Assembly (NCBI RefSeq): GCF_010093595.1
Contig: NW_022985447.1
Span: forward strand, 535,218-599,217
Direction of reading: 5' to 3'
DNA length: 64,000 bases
Source: Mytilinidion resinicola
Lineage: Eukaryota > Ascomycota > Dothideomycetes > Mytilinidiales > Mytilinidiaceae
The notes beneath the pieces are model-generated. The model was not told the origin of the DNA. It did not search any database and worked only from the letters and a program-made list of their open reading frames with translations. Below are positions 45,034-55,434 of the stretch, piece after piece (within the stretch, counting starts at the first letter, position 1; each line of letters opens with the position of its first letter). The translations under genes and the position numbers were made by a program.

Positions 45034-47353
45034 CATTCTATCTTCAACACAATTCCATTATCGTTCGTCCTTCGCTTCCATCGGTACGGTTCGCGTTCCA
45101 AGTCGTCCGTCTAAAGGCACTTGTGGGAAAGGGTAAGTACAGTACCAAACTGGTACTATTAGGGGAAAAGGAGGAAAAGGAAGGACTATACCACAGCGTT
45201 CTCATCTCAGTGTTCAATGCATTGAAAGCAGAATACCTTCCATATCTGTTCGTGACTAAGAACACACACGTGCTGGGAACGTAACAAACCCTCGCAGCGG
45301 GTATAAAAACTTCTCCTCGGCTTCCACTAGTGGGCAGAGTGGTGGAGGGACTGGGAATTTCAATGCAGTCTACAACAAGCTTCACATGGTTGTGTGGCTT
45401 GTTCGAAACCTTCCAGGACAACGCGCATGTTGCGGAGGCTGTTCGAATCAAAATCAAGAGATGTCAGTCCAAATGGTGCGTTAGAAAATAGCTGGCGAAA
45501 CAGTCGATGGTCGTGTTGCTTCGCTCTTTCGATGGTTTCCAGCAGCAATGGGGAGCGGTGGACAGCACTACTAGGTAACAAAGTGCTTTACTGTCCGGAT
45601 CCAGTACATAGCTATTCTCAGTGACGAGAGGCATCATCCAGAGGAGATGTCGAGCAGCAGTGCAGCCGCCTTCTCGGACCACCAGGGGAACATTTGACGG
45701 TCCTCCACGCATTGTTCATGCACCTGCGGTAGGGCTCTTGTGTGGCAGACTTGGAGAAGCTGGATCGTGGCTGCGGTGCCTCGCCAGTGAAGTACCGACA
45801 GTGAACAAAAGATGCCCGAGGACTCTCCATGTTTCAAAGCACGTGTAGGACTCGGCACACGGTCCCATATACAATGCCCAGCAAAAGATCTCGTGACCTA
45901 CGCGAAACCCACGTGACCTCAGCCCCTCCTTTCGTATAAAATCTTCCGCCAGCAGCTTCGTCTTCCTCTTTTTCCAAGGAGGAGTACCCTGAGGTAGAGG
46001 GATAAAAAACCAGACAGGGTTCGACTCCATGGGAGGCCTTCAGTGGATCAAAACATGGCAATCCGTACTGCTATGAATCAGAACCGGGGGTGGATCAAAC
46101 TACCCCAGTGCTTGTCCATCATGTGGTCGGGTCTGGCTGGGTGTTGGATTGAAATCAAAAGGAAGATAGGAACATGTGGTATGCCGGTGATTCGGGAGAT
46201 TCGAGTGGTGGATCACATCCGTCCAGTGATGCTCCTCATCCTCTTCCTTTTCTAGCGCGCCCGTCTCCATACATGCGGTACCGACGGCTACAGTAGACTG
46301 GATTTCTTTCCCTCAACTTCCCTAGCATGGCACGTGAAAGTCCCTGAACCACGTGCACTTCCCTTATCCCCTTTCTCGTGGCTATAAAACCCTCGCCCGC
46401 CCCGGTCCTCTTAATCTTCTCGAGGAAGAGTCAAGAAGGAGGAGGGGGAAGAGTCAAGGAGGAGGATGAGCCGAGGAGATCAGAAACAGACCTGACACCG
46501 CTGCATACAGTGGCTGCCTTTTCTGTAGCTGGGGCCATGACATGATCAACCTATTCCGTGGTATGTCTACATGCTGGAGTTGGGGCTAGCGGTGCAAAAC
46601 AGGATTAGACATACAATAATGGTGTGAAAACCTTCTGGAAAGCCTCCCATGGAGCTGGAGCATCGACTCTTGGAAGAAGATACGTTCGTGGTCTCCTTCG
46701 AAAGATGAGAGGATGTGAACTGATGGTTGTGTGCCGGCGGTTCGGGAGAGTCGAGAAATGGTGCAGCAACCTCTAGCTAGTGATGCTCCTCATCCTCCTC
46801 CTTTTCTAGCGCCCGTCTCCACAAGATATTGTGAGCGACATTGAGCTAGATTGCTGTTGATGCTGTGCAGCAATTTGTTGAGATGATGAAGAGCATTGAG
46901 GAGAGGTACCAACCCGCCTCCATGCCTTCTCGCCAGAATCCTTTTTGCAGACACTATTAGTTGGGATTTTGTTCAGCTCTGATCTCCCAGCCACAAACAT
47001 CATCTGTCCGTCTCACCTCTTTTGAAGGCACCGACGCCGAGCGATCATGCTGGAGTACCGATCCATATGATTATTGCCTCCCGGAAAGCCACATCACGTG
47101 ACCCGCACATGTCCTAGAAACTCTTCCACATTGAATGAGAGTACTGTGACTGGCCGATGAATGCCTTCACAAGGACTGTTTCGCTCCAACATCTTCATTC
47201 AGTTTTGGCTCACACTAGAAAGTCCATTTCTTCTTTTTCTAATTCTACGCATTCCCTGAGCCCTCGCCTGTTGATAAGGGAGAAAGCCCAGCTACAACAC
47301 CCACCTCAATTTTAGAGACACGAAACAAGCCGACTCACAAGTCTCGTCACACC
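45034..47353. other. Gene-free repeat-bearing stretch with promoter-like modules
   Basis: This 2.3-kb stretch lies between the regulator and LeuRS. It contains TATAAAA-type boxes at about 45303, 45937 and 46383, the last two about 20-30 bp after a CACGTG. It also has three plus-strand TCAAAA motifs (45449, 46051, 46157) and a long direct repeat (46176-46820). No open frame above 140 codons has a domain. Its style resembles the 17.7-28.2 kb island. Confidence 0.45.
46176..46820 (+). repeat. Direct repeat pair, about 90 bp, 555 bp apart
   Basis: Copies at 46176-46268 and 46730-46820 share TGCCGG, TTCGGGAGA, AGTGATGCTCCTCATCCTC and CCTTTTCTAGCGC with CCCGTCTCCA. The right half is almost identical. 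Confidence 0.75.
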
Positions 47354-50300
47354 TCAAATGTTCTCAAACAAGAAACTCGGACCTCCCGGCTCCGCACCGC
47401 CCGCATTCTGTGGCAATCCCTCCCGCTTGCCTCCTCCCTCAACCTCCCCTACCACCACCGTCCCACTCTGCCCTCCCTCATCCACACTTACAATCTCCAC
47501 AATCTTGCAATACCTAACCGTCTGCTTCAAGCCAGGTACCATCGCCTTTAGCGTGTCCAACTCATCGAACACTAGTTTGCGGTTCAGCACAACCTCAGCC
47601 GACTCGCCGTTGTCGAGGCGGCGCTTGAGGCCGTTGATGAACGGCATAGCCTTCTTGCTCTCGGCTTTGTCGACTGATTTCGAGATGGCTTTGATATCGA
47701 GGGCCGGGTAGGAGGAGCGGACGAGGTCGATGTATTTGGTTTGCCAGGCAGGGTATGCGGTTGCGGCGAAGATTGTGATTTTCTTGTCTATAAGTAAGAG
47801 ATTAATTAGCATCATAACTATTGTATAAAAAAAGCGCATCTGTAGAACGCAGACGGAAGACTTGGATGGCTGACCTTTCTTTGGGTCGAACAAGGCAGTC
47901 TTGCCCTTCGCCAGTCGCTTCACTTGAGCGCCTTCCGCGGAGGTGATATTTGACGATGTTGTGCGAACGTACTCGCGGGCGGCGGTAAGGGCTGGGATCG
48001 GCTCTTGGACTTTGGGGAAAAGAGCATTCTGGATGGTGTCATCCTTCCTGAGAACTTCCTGCCAGATGTAGTCGGCGAAATGGGGAGCAATGGGAGTGAT
48101 GAGAAGGGCTTGGAGTTCAACTAGCGGCTGTTAGCGGTGGGATTTTCAGAGAGAAGTAATTGGCGACTTACTGAATCGCCTCGCAAGATCCTCGTGCATT
48201 CCTAGACCAGCAGCCTTTGTGGCCTCTCGGTAGAAATCTCTCGCAGCAGTGAAGTCGTAGTAGCCAGTCTTTAAGGCCAGCTTATACATCGTTCCCTCAT
48301 AATTTTGCTGAGTCTCGATTACCAGAGAGTTCATCTCGTTGTCGAACATCTTGTCCCACAACAAATATGGCGAACCTGACTTGCGTTGTATAGCGTCGAT
48401 GTTCTTAAACTTCTTGCCCTCATCATCGCGCACATGCTTGTACTCTTCTCCATCTGCGACGATCTTGGCATCATGAACCATCTCCTCGCACCACTTCTTT
48501 AGCTCGTACAGTTTTAGAATCGCGCTATTTGCCACAGACTCATCAAAGTTGGCATCTTCCAAACTATCACCAGCATCAGAAAGAGCTATCCGAGTTGCGT
48601 CTGCGCCGAATTTTTCAACCGCCTGCTCGAGGGTCAAGAAATTGCCCGTACTCTTGCTCATCTTCTCTCCATTTAGCATCAGATGTCCGTTCACTCGGAA
48701 ACTCCGAGGCCAGCTCTCTTTCTTGAAGATCGCAGTATGAACGTAGAGATTGAAGGTTAGATGATTTTGAATGAGATCTTTACCGGATGTTCGAATGTCC
48801 AGTGGATACCAGTAATCGAATTGACGTCGCATGGTTTCCAGAGCCTTCTTGTCAATCGTGGTTTCAAAGTCGAGATCATCTCGACGCGCAAAAACGTAAT
48901 CCCACGCATCGTCAGTAAGCTGGTCTGGCTTAATTCCGAGTGGTCCAACTTCCTTGCCGAAAAGGTCTTTGTGGAGGAGGTGTGCAAATGAGTAATATGC
49001 TTGATAGATGGTAGAGTCGGAGAGAGACTCGACCATGACGGCGGGATCCTAGATGAAATAAGTAAAAGCTATACGAAATGAGATATGACAAATGACTAAC
49101 CCATGGTAACTTTGTTCCAAGACCATACGACCTGCTGACAGCCCAGTGGGAAAGCCAGGAAATAACCTGGGTGAAAGCGTGCCGTGCTTCAGGGTAGTAG
49201 GTGTTTAGGTCGCCCTTGATATGACCCAGTACAGTCTCTGCCCACTCCCTATCTCCGTTGAGTCCGTAATTCATATACCATTGGTCCAGGTTTGCCGCCA
49301 CACAAACATCGCCTGATCGAGACATGACCTACAACCGTCAATATACGCAACTTAGTGAAGGGCTTGAATGCTAGACCCACCAATCCGTCTGGTTCGGCGT
49401 AATTGAAAGCGTCACCAGAGTCGATCAACACCTGCCGAACGAGGGTTTTTGCCTCCTCCACTGGCTTGCCCTTGAACTCACCAATGAGCATGGTGCCCTT
49501 GTAAAAGCCTTCTTTGTAGGCCTTCTCCTTGGCTTCCTCAAGCTTCTTAGTATCCTTCGGGCTCTGAATTTTCAGTTCCTTGACCAGGGCAGGCGCGGTG
49601 AGGTTGCCGTAAGCTGGGGTGCTGATGATTGGTATGATCTCAAGCTCAGCCCACTCCTTCTTGATTCCATAGTAATCCGCCTTCTTGGCAAGATCAGTGA
49701 CGGTAGCATAGTCATCTGGCGAGTCGCTGGGGACCGATGTGACAACAGCTGTTCCTTTCGTATCTTTGACAGTTTCCATGGGCAAGATACGAACGCCTTC
49801 GGTATGGACAGATAAGGGAGCGTTAATGAGTGTTCCCACAACATCAGACCCAGTAAGCTCAGCGACTTGAGGAAATACGCCCCACTCTGGGAATATGTTC
49901 TGGAAACTCATGTTCCGGGCTGCTCGCTGACTTAAGAAGAAGTACTCGTTGTCTGAAACTTTGAATATCCCACTTTTGGCGATTAGTAAAGGTTTGAACT
50001 TCTTCAAAGAGTGTGATACTTACTACTTGATCTTTGGGCCGACAAAGCAGCAGGTTTGGCCATACATGGTCTCCGGTCCTATGATCCATAAGTATACTGT
50101 AATGAATATGACAAGGCCCTACATACTTAGGGTTGCGGGAACGAAATAAACGTTGGCATCCTTTGGCAGTTTGCCCTCCAGGATCTCTTGAGCAGATTCC
50201 GGCCACTCCTTCACCTTCAACTTCAGTGCAGTGTATTCCTGCACGGGTACACCTTCTCCTGACTGCCTATCATGGTCGAGACAGGCCTGTCCATCTTTGG

Positions 50301-51162
50301 GACTGTAGATAGTGTAGCGCTTCCCAAACTTTATCTTGCCCATCTCCTTGAGCTTCCGCATTTGCCAGCACACGAAGGAGTCGTAGTATGGATTCGCGTC
50401 GGTAGTCACAAATTGTCGTCTCCAGTCTATGCGAGCTCCAAAATTCGTCAGATCGCGTTTTGCTAGCGGTGGGAAAAACTGCAGCCAATGTTGGGGATCC
50501 GCGAATTTATGTATCTCTTCTACCGGGATCCCTTGAGCCAGCAAGATCTGGAACTGGTACTTCGTCTTGACTGACTTGGCTGCGGCTTTTCCCTTCTTCG
50601 CAGTGAACTTGCTCATATCAGTCTTCGCTTCCTGGGCAGGAGCTGGAACTTCCTCCTTGTTCTCGTCGAGGATGTCCTCGATCGGGCACCTTTCGAATGT
50701 AGGACCAAACATCTCAATTTCCCGAACCAGCTTGTCAGCGCAAGCCTTGATGGGCATACCCGTGACGTGATAGCCCAGCGGGAAAAGAGTGCGTTTGCCC
50801 TGCATTCTAGCGAAGCCAGCACCAAACTCGACTTTGCTGGCGGTGAAGCTGTGGCCGGCGTGGAGGGTTCCATTCATATAAGGATACGCCATGGTGCCAA
50901 ACCACTTTGGGAATTTGGAGTGGAGTTCATCCGGAGTCGTTGACTCAAATGGCGCTTCTTCGAAAGTTGGTGCATTAGGTTCGAAGACATGTTGATCTGC
51001 CCAGAGCTTTTGATACTTCTTTTCGACGGCTATCAAGTCATCTCTCTTCTCTGTGTTCTCAATCTTCAGCGTCTTCGAGCTACTATGCTCCGGGTCCAAG
51101 ACTGTGAGGGTGGCCTTCACCGCCGAGTGCGGCACACTGTCTCGAATTGGGACTTCCGCCAT
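47354..51162 (-). CDS. Cytosolic leucyl-tRNA synthetase, 1155 aa, seven exons
   Basis: Charges tRNA-Leu in the cytosol. Exons 51162-50127, 50078-50024, 49972-49381, 49328-49101, 49048-48172, 48120-47875 and 47787-47354; introns 48-87 bp, all phases consistent. Class I signatures: MNGTLHAGH (HIGH-type, about residue 100) and [10 protein letters not shown] (KMSKS, about 766). ATLRPETMYGQ in the editing (CP1) domain and SYGLGSK-like [12 protein letters not shown] are typical of the archaeal/eukaryotic form. The domain [22 protein letters not shown] near the C-terminus is the eukaryote-type extension. Length matches fungal cytosolic enzymes. The start at 51162 precedes the charged N-terminal block; an upstream in-frame ATG near 51396 would add a leader that runs toward the divergent gene, and I do not favour it. 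Confidence 0.96.
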
Positions 51163-51486
51163 GATTGGACTAATTTTTGCCTCGAAGTGGGATGAAACTC
51201 GTCTATCAGACCATTGAGGGCCCAGATGGGTCGTCCGAGCAGAGAGTGAAGAAAACCAAGCTCCACGGTTCTGTTCAAGTCCTTGGAGAAGAACTAGATT
51301 TGAAAATGAGAGTTGAGGGTGTCGCGCCGATGTTGCAGCCTCCGAAAAATGTTTGGATGTGGGGGAGTCAACGTTGCCCGCTGAGCGGTGAGTCATTCTG
51401 CCACACGCGCTGTGATTGGCCACGGAGAACTAGTCCCTGACGTCCCTCGATCTCGAGATGCTCTTGACGACACACCCGCCATCGCA
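51163..51486. promoter_or_regulatory. Short divergent promoter, LeuRS / small membrane protein
   Basis: Only 324 bp separate the two outward-facing starts. GATTGGC at about 51413-51419 is an inverted CCAAT box. Confidence 0.5.
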
Positions 51487-51988
51487 ATGCTCCGAACACT
51501 GGTGCGGCGAGCTGCCGAAGCTCCAAGGCCCTTCAATTTTGCGTCGAATCCCTACAAAGCGAAGAAGATATGGCCACCCAATTTCGACAACATGTCACAG
51601 AAGCACCAATTCCGACTCGAACGACGATACAAGCGCCGGGCCAAGTTAGCGTGGGCGAGGCCGAGATGGACAAAGGGTGTTAAGCTGGCACAGAATGGGA
51701 TAATCATTTGTACGTAGGCATATGGCCTTTCAGGTGTGCAATGGCTAATCGAACGAAGTTGTACTGGTTTACGGAGTGTTGTTCATGGATTGGGGAAGGG
51801 AAGACACGCCGTTTAAGGGGGTAAGTGATGCTTCGGAGCAAATGGAGGGTAAAAGCTAACTGCTGTAGATACGTGATTGGTATAAAGGCCTTGCGGGTTC
51901 CATCTGGACCCATAGTGGCGCGCAATTACAACCAACCATGAAGAATCCCAATCCCAAGACATTGAAGGAAGACTCCGACAAGCCCTGA
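51487..51988 (+). CDS. Small single-span basic protein, 134 aa, probably mitochondrial
   Basis: Exons 51487-51709, 51759-51820 and 51869-51988; introns 49 and 48 bp, phases consistent. The N-terminus (MLRTLVRRAAEAPRPF) is Arg-rich with no acidic residue in the first ten, like a mitochondrial presequence. A very basic stretch (HQFRLERRYKRRAKLAWARPRW) precedes one hydrophobic segment (NGIIIFVLVYGVLFMDW); a short hydrophilic tail follows. It looks like a conserved fungal inner-membrane or respiratory accessory protein, but I cannot name it. Location is inference from composition. Confidence 0.75.
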
Positions 51989-53395
51989 AGCTAGGACGTG
52001 TGATGCTTCTGAGGTCTCCGTCCGCCACGAGAAAGTAGGAACCAACAATAAGATCGCCTTGTCGAATATCTACAGCTGATTAAGAGCTACTTCTACGAAC
52101 CCTAAAACTTCCAAACAGCGTGCCTACCCGTTCTCAGACCATACCAGAAACCAACATAAATGGGTGCCGCTCGGGCGCGATTAAGGGTGGTCTAGCTATA
52201 GATGGCTGCACCGTACCAACGGACTTGGACAACGGTAACTACCGCAATGCTGCGGAATGTAAAATACCCCTGTATCCCATACTGTTTTCACGTAGGATAC
52301 CCGATCTCACCTCAAATCTGCTTCAAATGTAGTGTAACATAATGGCTTCAAGCTAGGTTATGCAGTACATATATATGCAATCAACTACTCTGCTGAGCTG
52401 AGCGCCTGAACATTGACTCTAGGTATTTCGGTGCTCTGCCAGCCCACGGAAGCATACCTTTTGTGGACCTGACTAAAGACCTTCCCCGAGACATAGGCCC
52501 TATCTCTCCGTCGCTTGGACATGATGCAGATATGTCCAGGGCCAGGTATCAGGTCGCCGACCTTTTAACTTTCCGGGGATATTATTGGTCAATATCATGA
52601 CTAAGCAAGTATCACCATCTTCGATCAGGGCCATGGAGTTGAAGAATCATTTTCCTTTCACCACTTCTGACATTCTCATGCTTTCCATCCATATACAGAA
52701 TAAATGTGCAACTCTAATACCTTCCTTATCAAACACTCCAAATCATCACGGGAGGTCGGAGTTCCTGACGGACTTTACGTCGCCGTTCATCCACTCGACA
52801 TCGGCGAGGTAGTACCTAGGGAAAATCGGCCGGCAATACGGGGCGCTAGGAGCACTTAACAGATAGTGCGATGCTTAGCACGCAAGAGCTTTGGGCTCAC
52901 ATTATTGTGATGCAGAATGCGATACATTTTAGCATGCCGTGAACAACGCGGAATCCCTCCTGACCAGCCTCGTGATCGAAAAAGCACGTCAGCTTGAAAC
53001 CCAAGCTTTCAGCAAGCCAACCGAGACCGAAGCTTCATGCCTTAAAAGGCGTCCCCACAACACACTGTCAGCATGCTGTCTGCTGCGGACCGTGGCACCA
53101 CGTGGGATGGTGCGTGGACCCGGAGCTACGTCGCCGACCATATCAACAGCCTATACCTATCATAGACTAAACAGCAAAGGGGCATAATGACTGGCAACCT
53201 CATGGCCAATTTTAGTCGACTCGTGGAGCGCTGGGGCTACGTACGTAGGTGAATGGATCCATTTGAGGTGGGCGTAGACAAGTTCTTCCTTTATGTCCAC
53301 ACATGGCTTTCGCTTAGCCTTTATCCTCTATGTACCAAAGTACCACATAAAGTTCTTTCAAACCCCTCTTCACTCTACGCCACATTCAATCTCTC
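51989..53395. other. Intergenic stretch, no gene seen
   Basis: This 1.4-kb stretch has no frame above 85 codons with any recognisable feature. It must hold the 3' end of the small protein gene and the promoter of the next gene. Confidence 0.45.
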
Positions 53396-54460
53396 ATGTT
53401 CACGCCGATCGAGTCGAGCGTCGGTGCCATTCTAATCTGGCAGTCGACGTCTATCCTACTATACAACAATGGCTCTGTCCTTGGACTCTCGGGCCTGCTC
53501 CGCCGACTATTCGACGGACCTACACTTTCAACTGCTCTCTTCTTCGTGGGGATGGTATTGAGCTTTCTCCCGCTGCGTATAGTGCTGCCAGAATTACTAC
53601 AATATCCTGAAATCACCTGGGACTCGATGACAGTCCTCACCACTATAGCGGCAGGACTTCTGACGGGATGGGGCACCAAGGTTAGACTCCCGCGATGTCG
53701 ATACAGGATGAAGGTAAACTGACATTGCCAGGGCTGCAACGGCTGCACCTCAGGCCACATGATATGTGGCCTCTCACGCTTCTCCGGTCGTTCTCTCGCC
53801 GCCGTTTCCATCTTCTTTCCTACAGCAGTCTTCGCTTTCCACCTGACTCAGCCCTCCCTCTCCACCTCCATCTGCTCCGGCACAATCCCTTGCTACACTC
53901 CCGTATACCCTTCCCCTTACACCCTTACCGCCCTTCTCACCCTCGCCGCCGCAACGATCACCATTGGACATACACTCCCACCATTGATAGCGACTCTCTC
54001 GACCAAGCCAGAGGCAGAAAAGTCGGATTCCTCTCCCTCCCCAAGGACCCTGTCGTACCTAACAACCTCCCTAGTCGCCGGTCTAACATTCGGCCTCGGC
54101 CTCCACATCTCCGGAATGGCGCAAGCATCTAAGCTTTTCGCCTTCTTCGCGCTCCCCAGCCCCACGTTCTGGGACCCCTCTCTACTCGCCGTCATCCTTT
54201 TCGGTATGCTCCCAGCAATCATCGAGAACAAAATCCGAGGCTTCCAGCGGCCGCCCGCCTACGCGCCAAAGTACGACATACCGACGAAGACGTGGCGAGA
54301 TATTGACTGGCGATTTGTGGCGGGTGCGGCGGCGTTTGGTGTTGGTTGGGGCCTGGATGGGACGTGCCCAGGGCCTGGAGTGTTGAGGGCAGTCGTGCAG
54401 CCGGCTTGGGGCGCGTTGTGGATGGCGGGTTTCTGGGCGGGTGGGAGGTTGATGGGGTAG
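53396..54460 (+). CDS. YeeE/YedE-family sulfur-compound transporter, 337 aa
   Basis: Exons 53396-53680 and 53732-54460; intron 51 bp, phase 0. Polytopic membrane protein, about eight to ten hydrophobic segments in two halves. The intron falls exactly before the first signature, GCNGCTSGHMICGLSRFS. The second half carries GWGLDGTCPGPGVL. These Cys-containing GCTSGH and GxCPGP loops are the conserved thiosulfate-path motifs of the bacterial YeeE/YedE (TsuA-like) family, known mainly from prokaryotes, with fused two-half versions in fungi. Transport of thiosulfate or a related sulfur compound is inferred from the family. A pyrimidine-rich leader (CTCTTCACTCTACGCC) precedes the ATG. Confidence 0.88.
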
Positions 54461-55335
54461 GAGTTAGGGGTAAAAGCGTTCGTTCTAAGGAATGACGGGA
54501 TGGCTGTATGGTTTCTTAGGGTTGCAAGGTGAATGAAAGCGTCTTGATCATATACCCCTTTAGATACCGCTGGGCTGCACGGAGAGATTATCATAGTTGG
54601 CATTGCGGCGGTGTAGTCGTTGTATGCTGCAGGCTTCAATGGAGACCTCCGACATCAATGGCTCACTCTGATAACCATCGAGTTCTGTTCATGATGAAGC
54701 TCGAGTTCGCAGCCCATCTTCTACGCATCCAAACCAACCCAACTTCCATGGAACGGTAAGATCATCTCTGTTGATTGAACCAGCTCCCATGACTTCCGGC
54801 GCGATATCGTGTGGCCAAAGTCACTCGAGAACCCGAAGCCATAAGGTGATCAACAGAATCCAAACATTCTCCAAGAGCACAACCATTGAGTGCTCCGTTG
54901 CGATCTGTCAATCTACCACTCACATGATAATCCCGCTTCCGTGCTTTGCCTCACTAAGCCCAGCTCAGAATGCTCATGAAGAATGGAAGAAAGTAGCCGC
55001 TGCATCTGTAGTTATATCCTACTCCCCGGAGGCACATCGGGCCGGGAGATCACGGTATACACCACGCGAGGCCCTTAGATTACAGAATAAGGGGAATCCG
55101 CGCCGAGTCCAGCTAAGTATCATGCACTAAAACAGTATTTAGAAGTGCTGAAATGTGATTGTTTGCCTGACTAGTGGTGGTAAAACTAGCAAACTCGAGT
55201 ACTAAAAACAAGAGCATATAGGCGTTGGAGCAGCATATCACTAAAGTGCTACGAGAACACTTTGACCAAGGACATTCCTTCGGCTATCTCCTCGCTCTTC
55301 ATTCAGGTAATCAATGAGACCGCAAAAAGAATTGT
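54461..55335. other. Intergenic stretch, no gene seen
   Basis: This 875-bp stretch lies between the sulfur transporter and the tRNA-like gene. It has only short random frames. Confidence 0.4.
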
Positions 55336-55434
55336 TTCCGGTACACGGGATTCGAACCCGGGTCTCTACCGTCGCACTCCCAGGCTCTGGGGTAATTGTA
55401 CTGGTAGCGTGTTAGCCAGCTACACCATACCGGA
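55336..55434 (-). tRNA. tRNA-like gene with probable intron; anticodon unclear, possibly degenerate
   Basis: On the minus strand, TCCGGTA at the 5' end pairs with TACCGGA at the 3' end (7 bp). GTGT/ACAC forms a D stem around an AGCTGGCTA loop. CTACC/GGTAG forms an anticodon stem. GTTCGAATC is a textbook T loop (internal B box). The anticodon stem encloses 32 nt, which fits a 7-nt loop plus a 25-nt intron. Two oddities: the base after the first loop nucleotide is G, not the universal U33, and there is one extra base between the T stem and the acceptor stem, with a C-T mismatch at the T-stem base. The anticodon would read TAC by position, but I do not trust it. Confidence 0.55.

Noticed and set aside
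51163..51423. N-terminal extension of LeuRS (dual-targeting leader)
   Set aside because: The upstream frame is open for 87 codons, but its first codon is GTG. An ATG near 51396 would need a transcript start inside the divergent promoter, and cytosolic family members begin near MAEVP.
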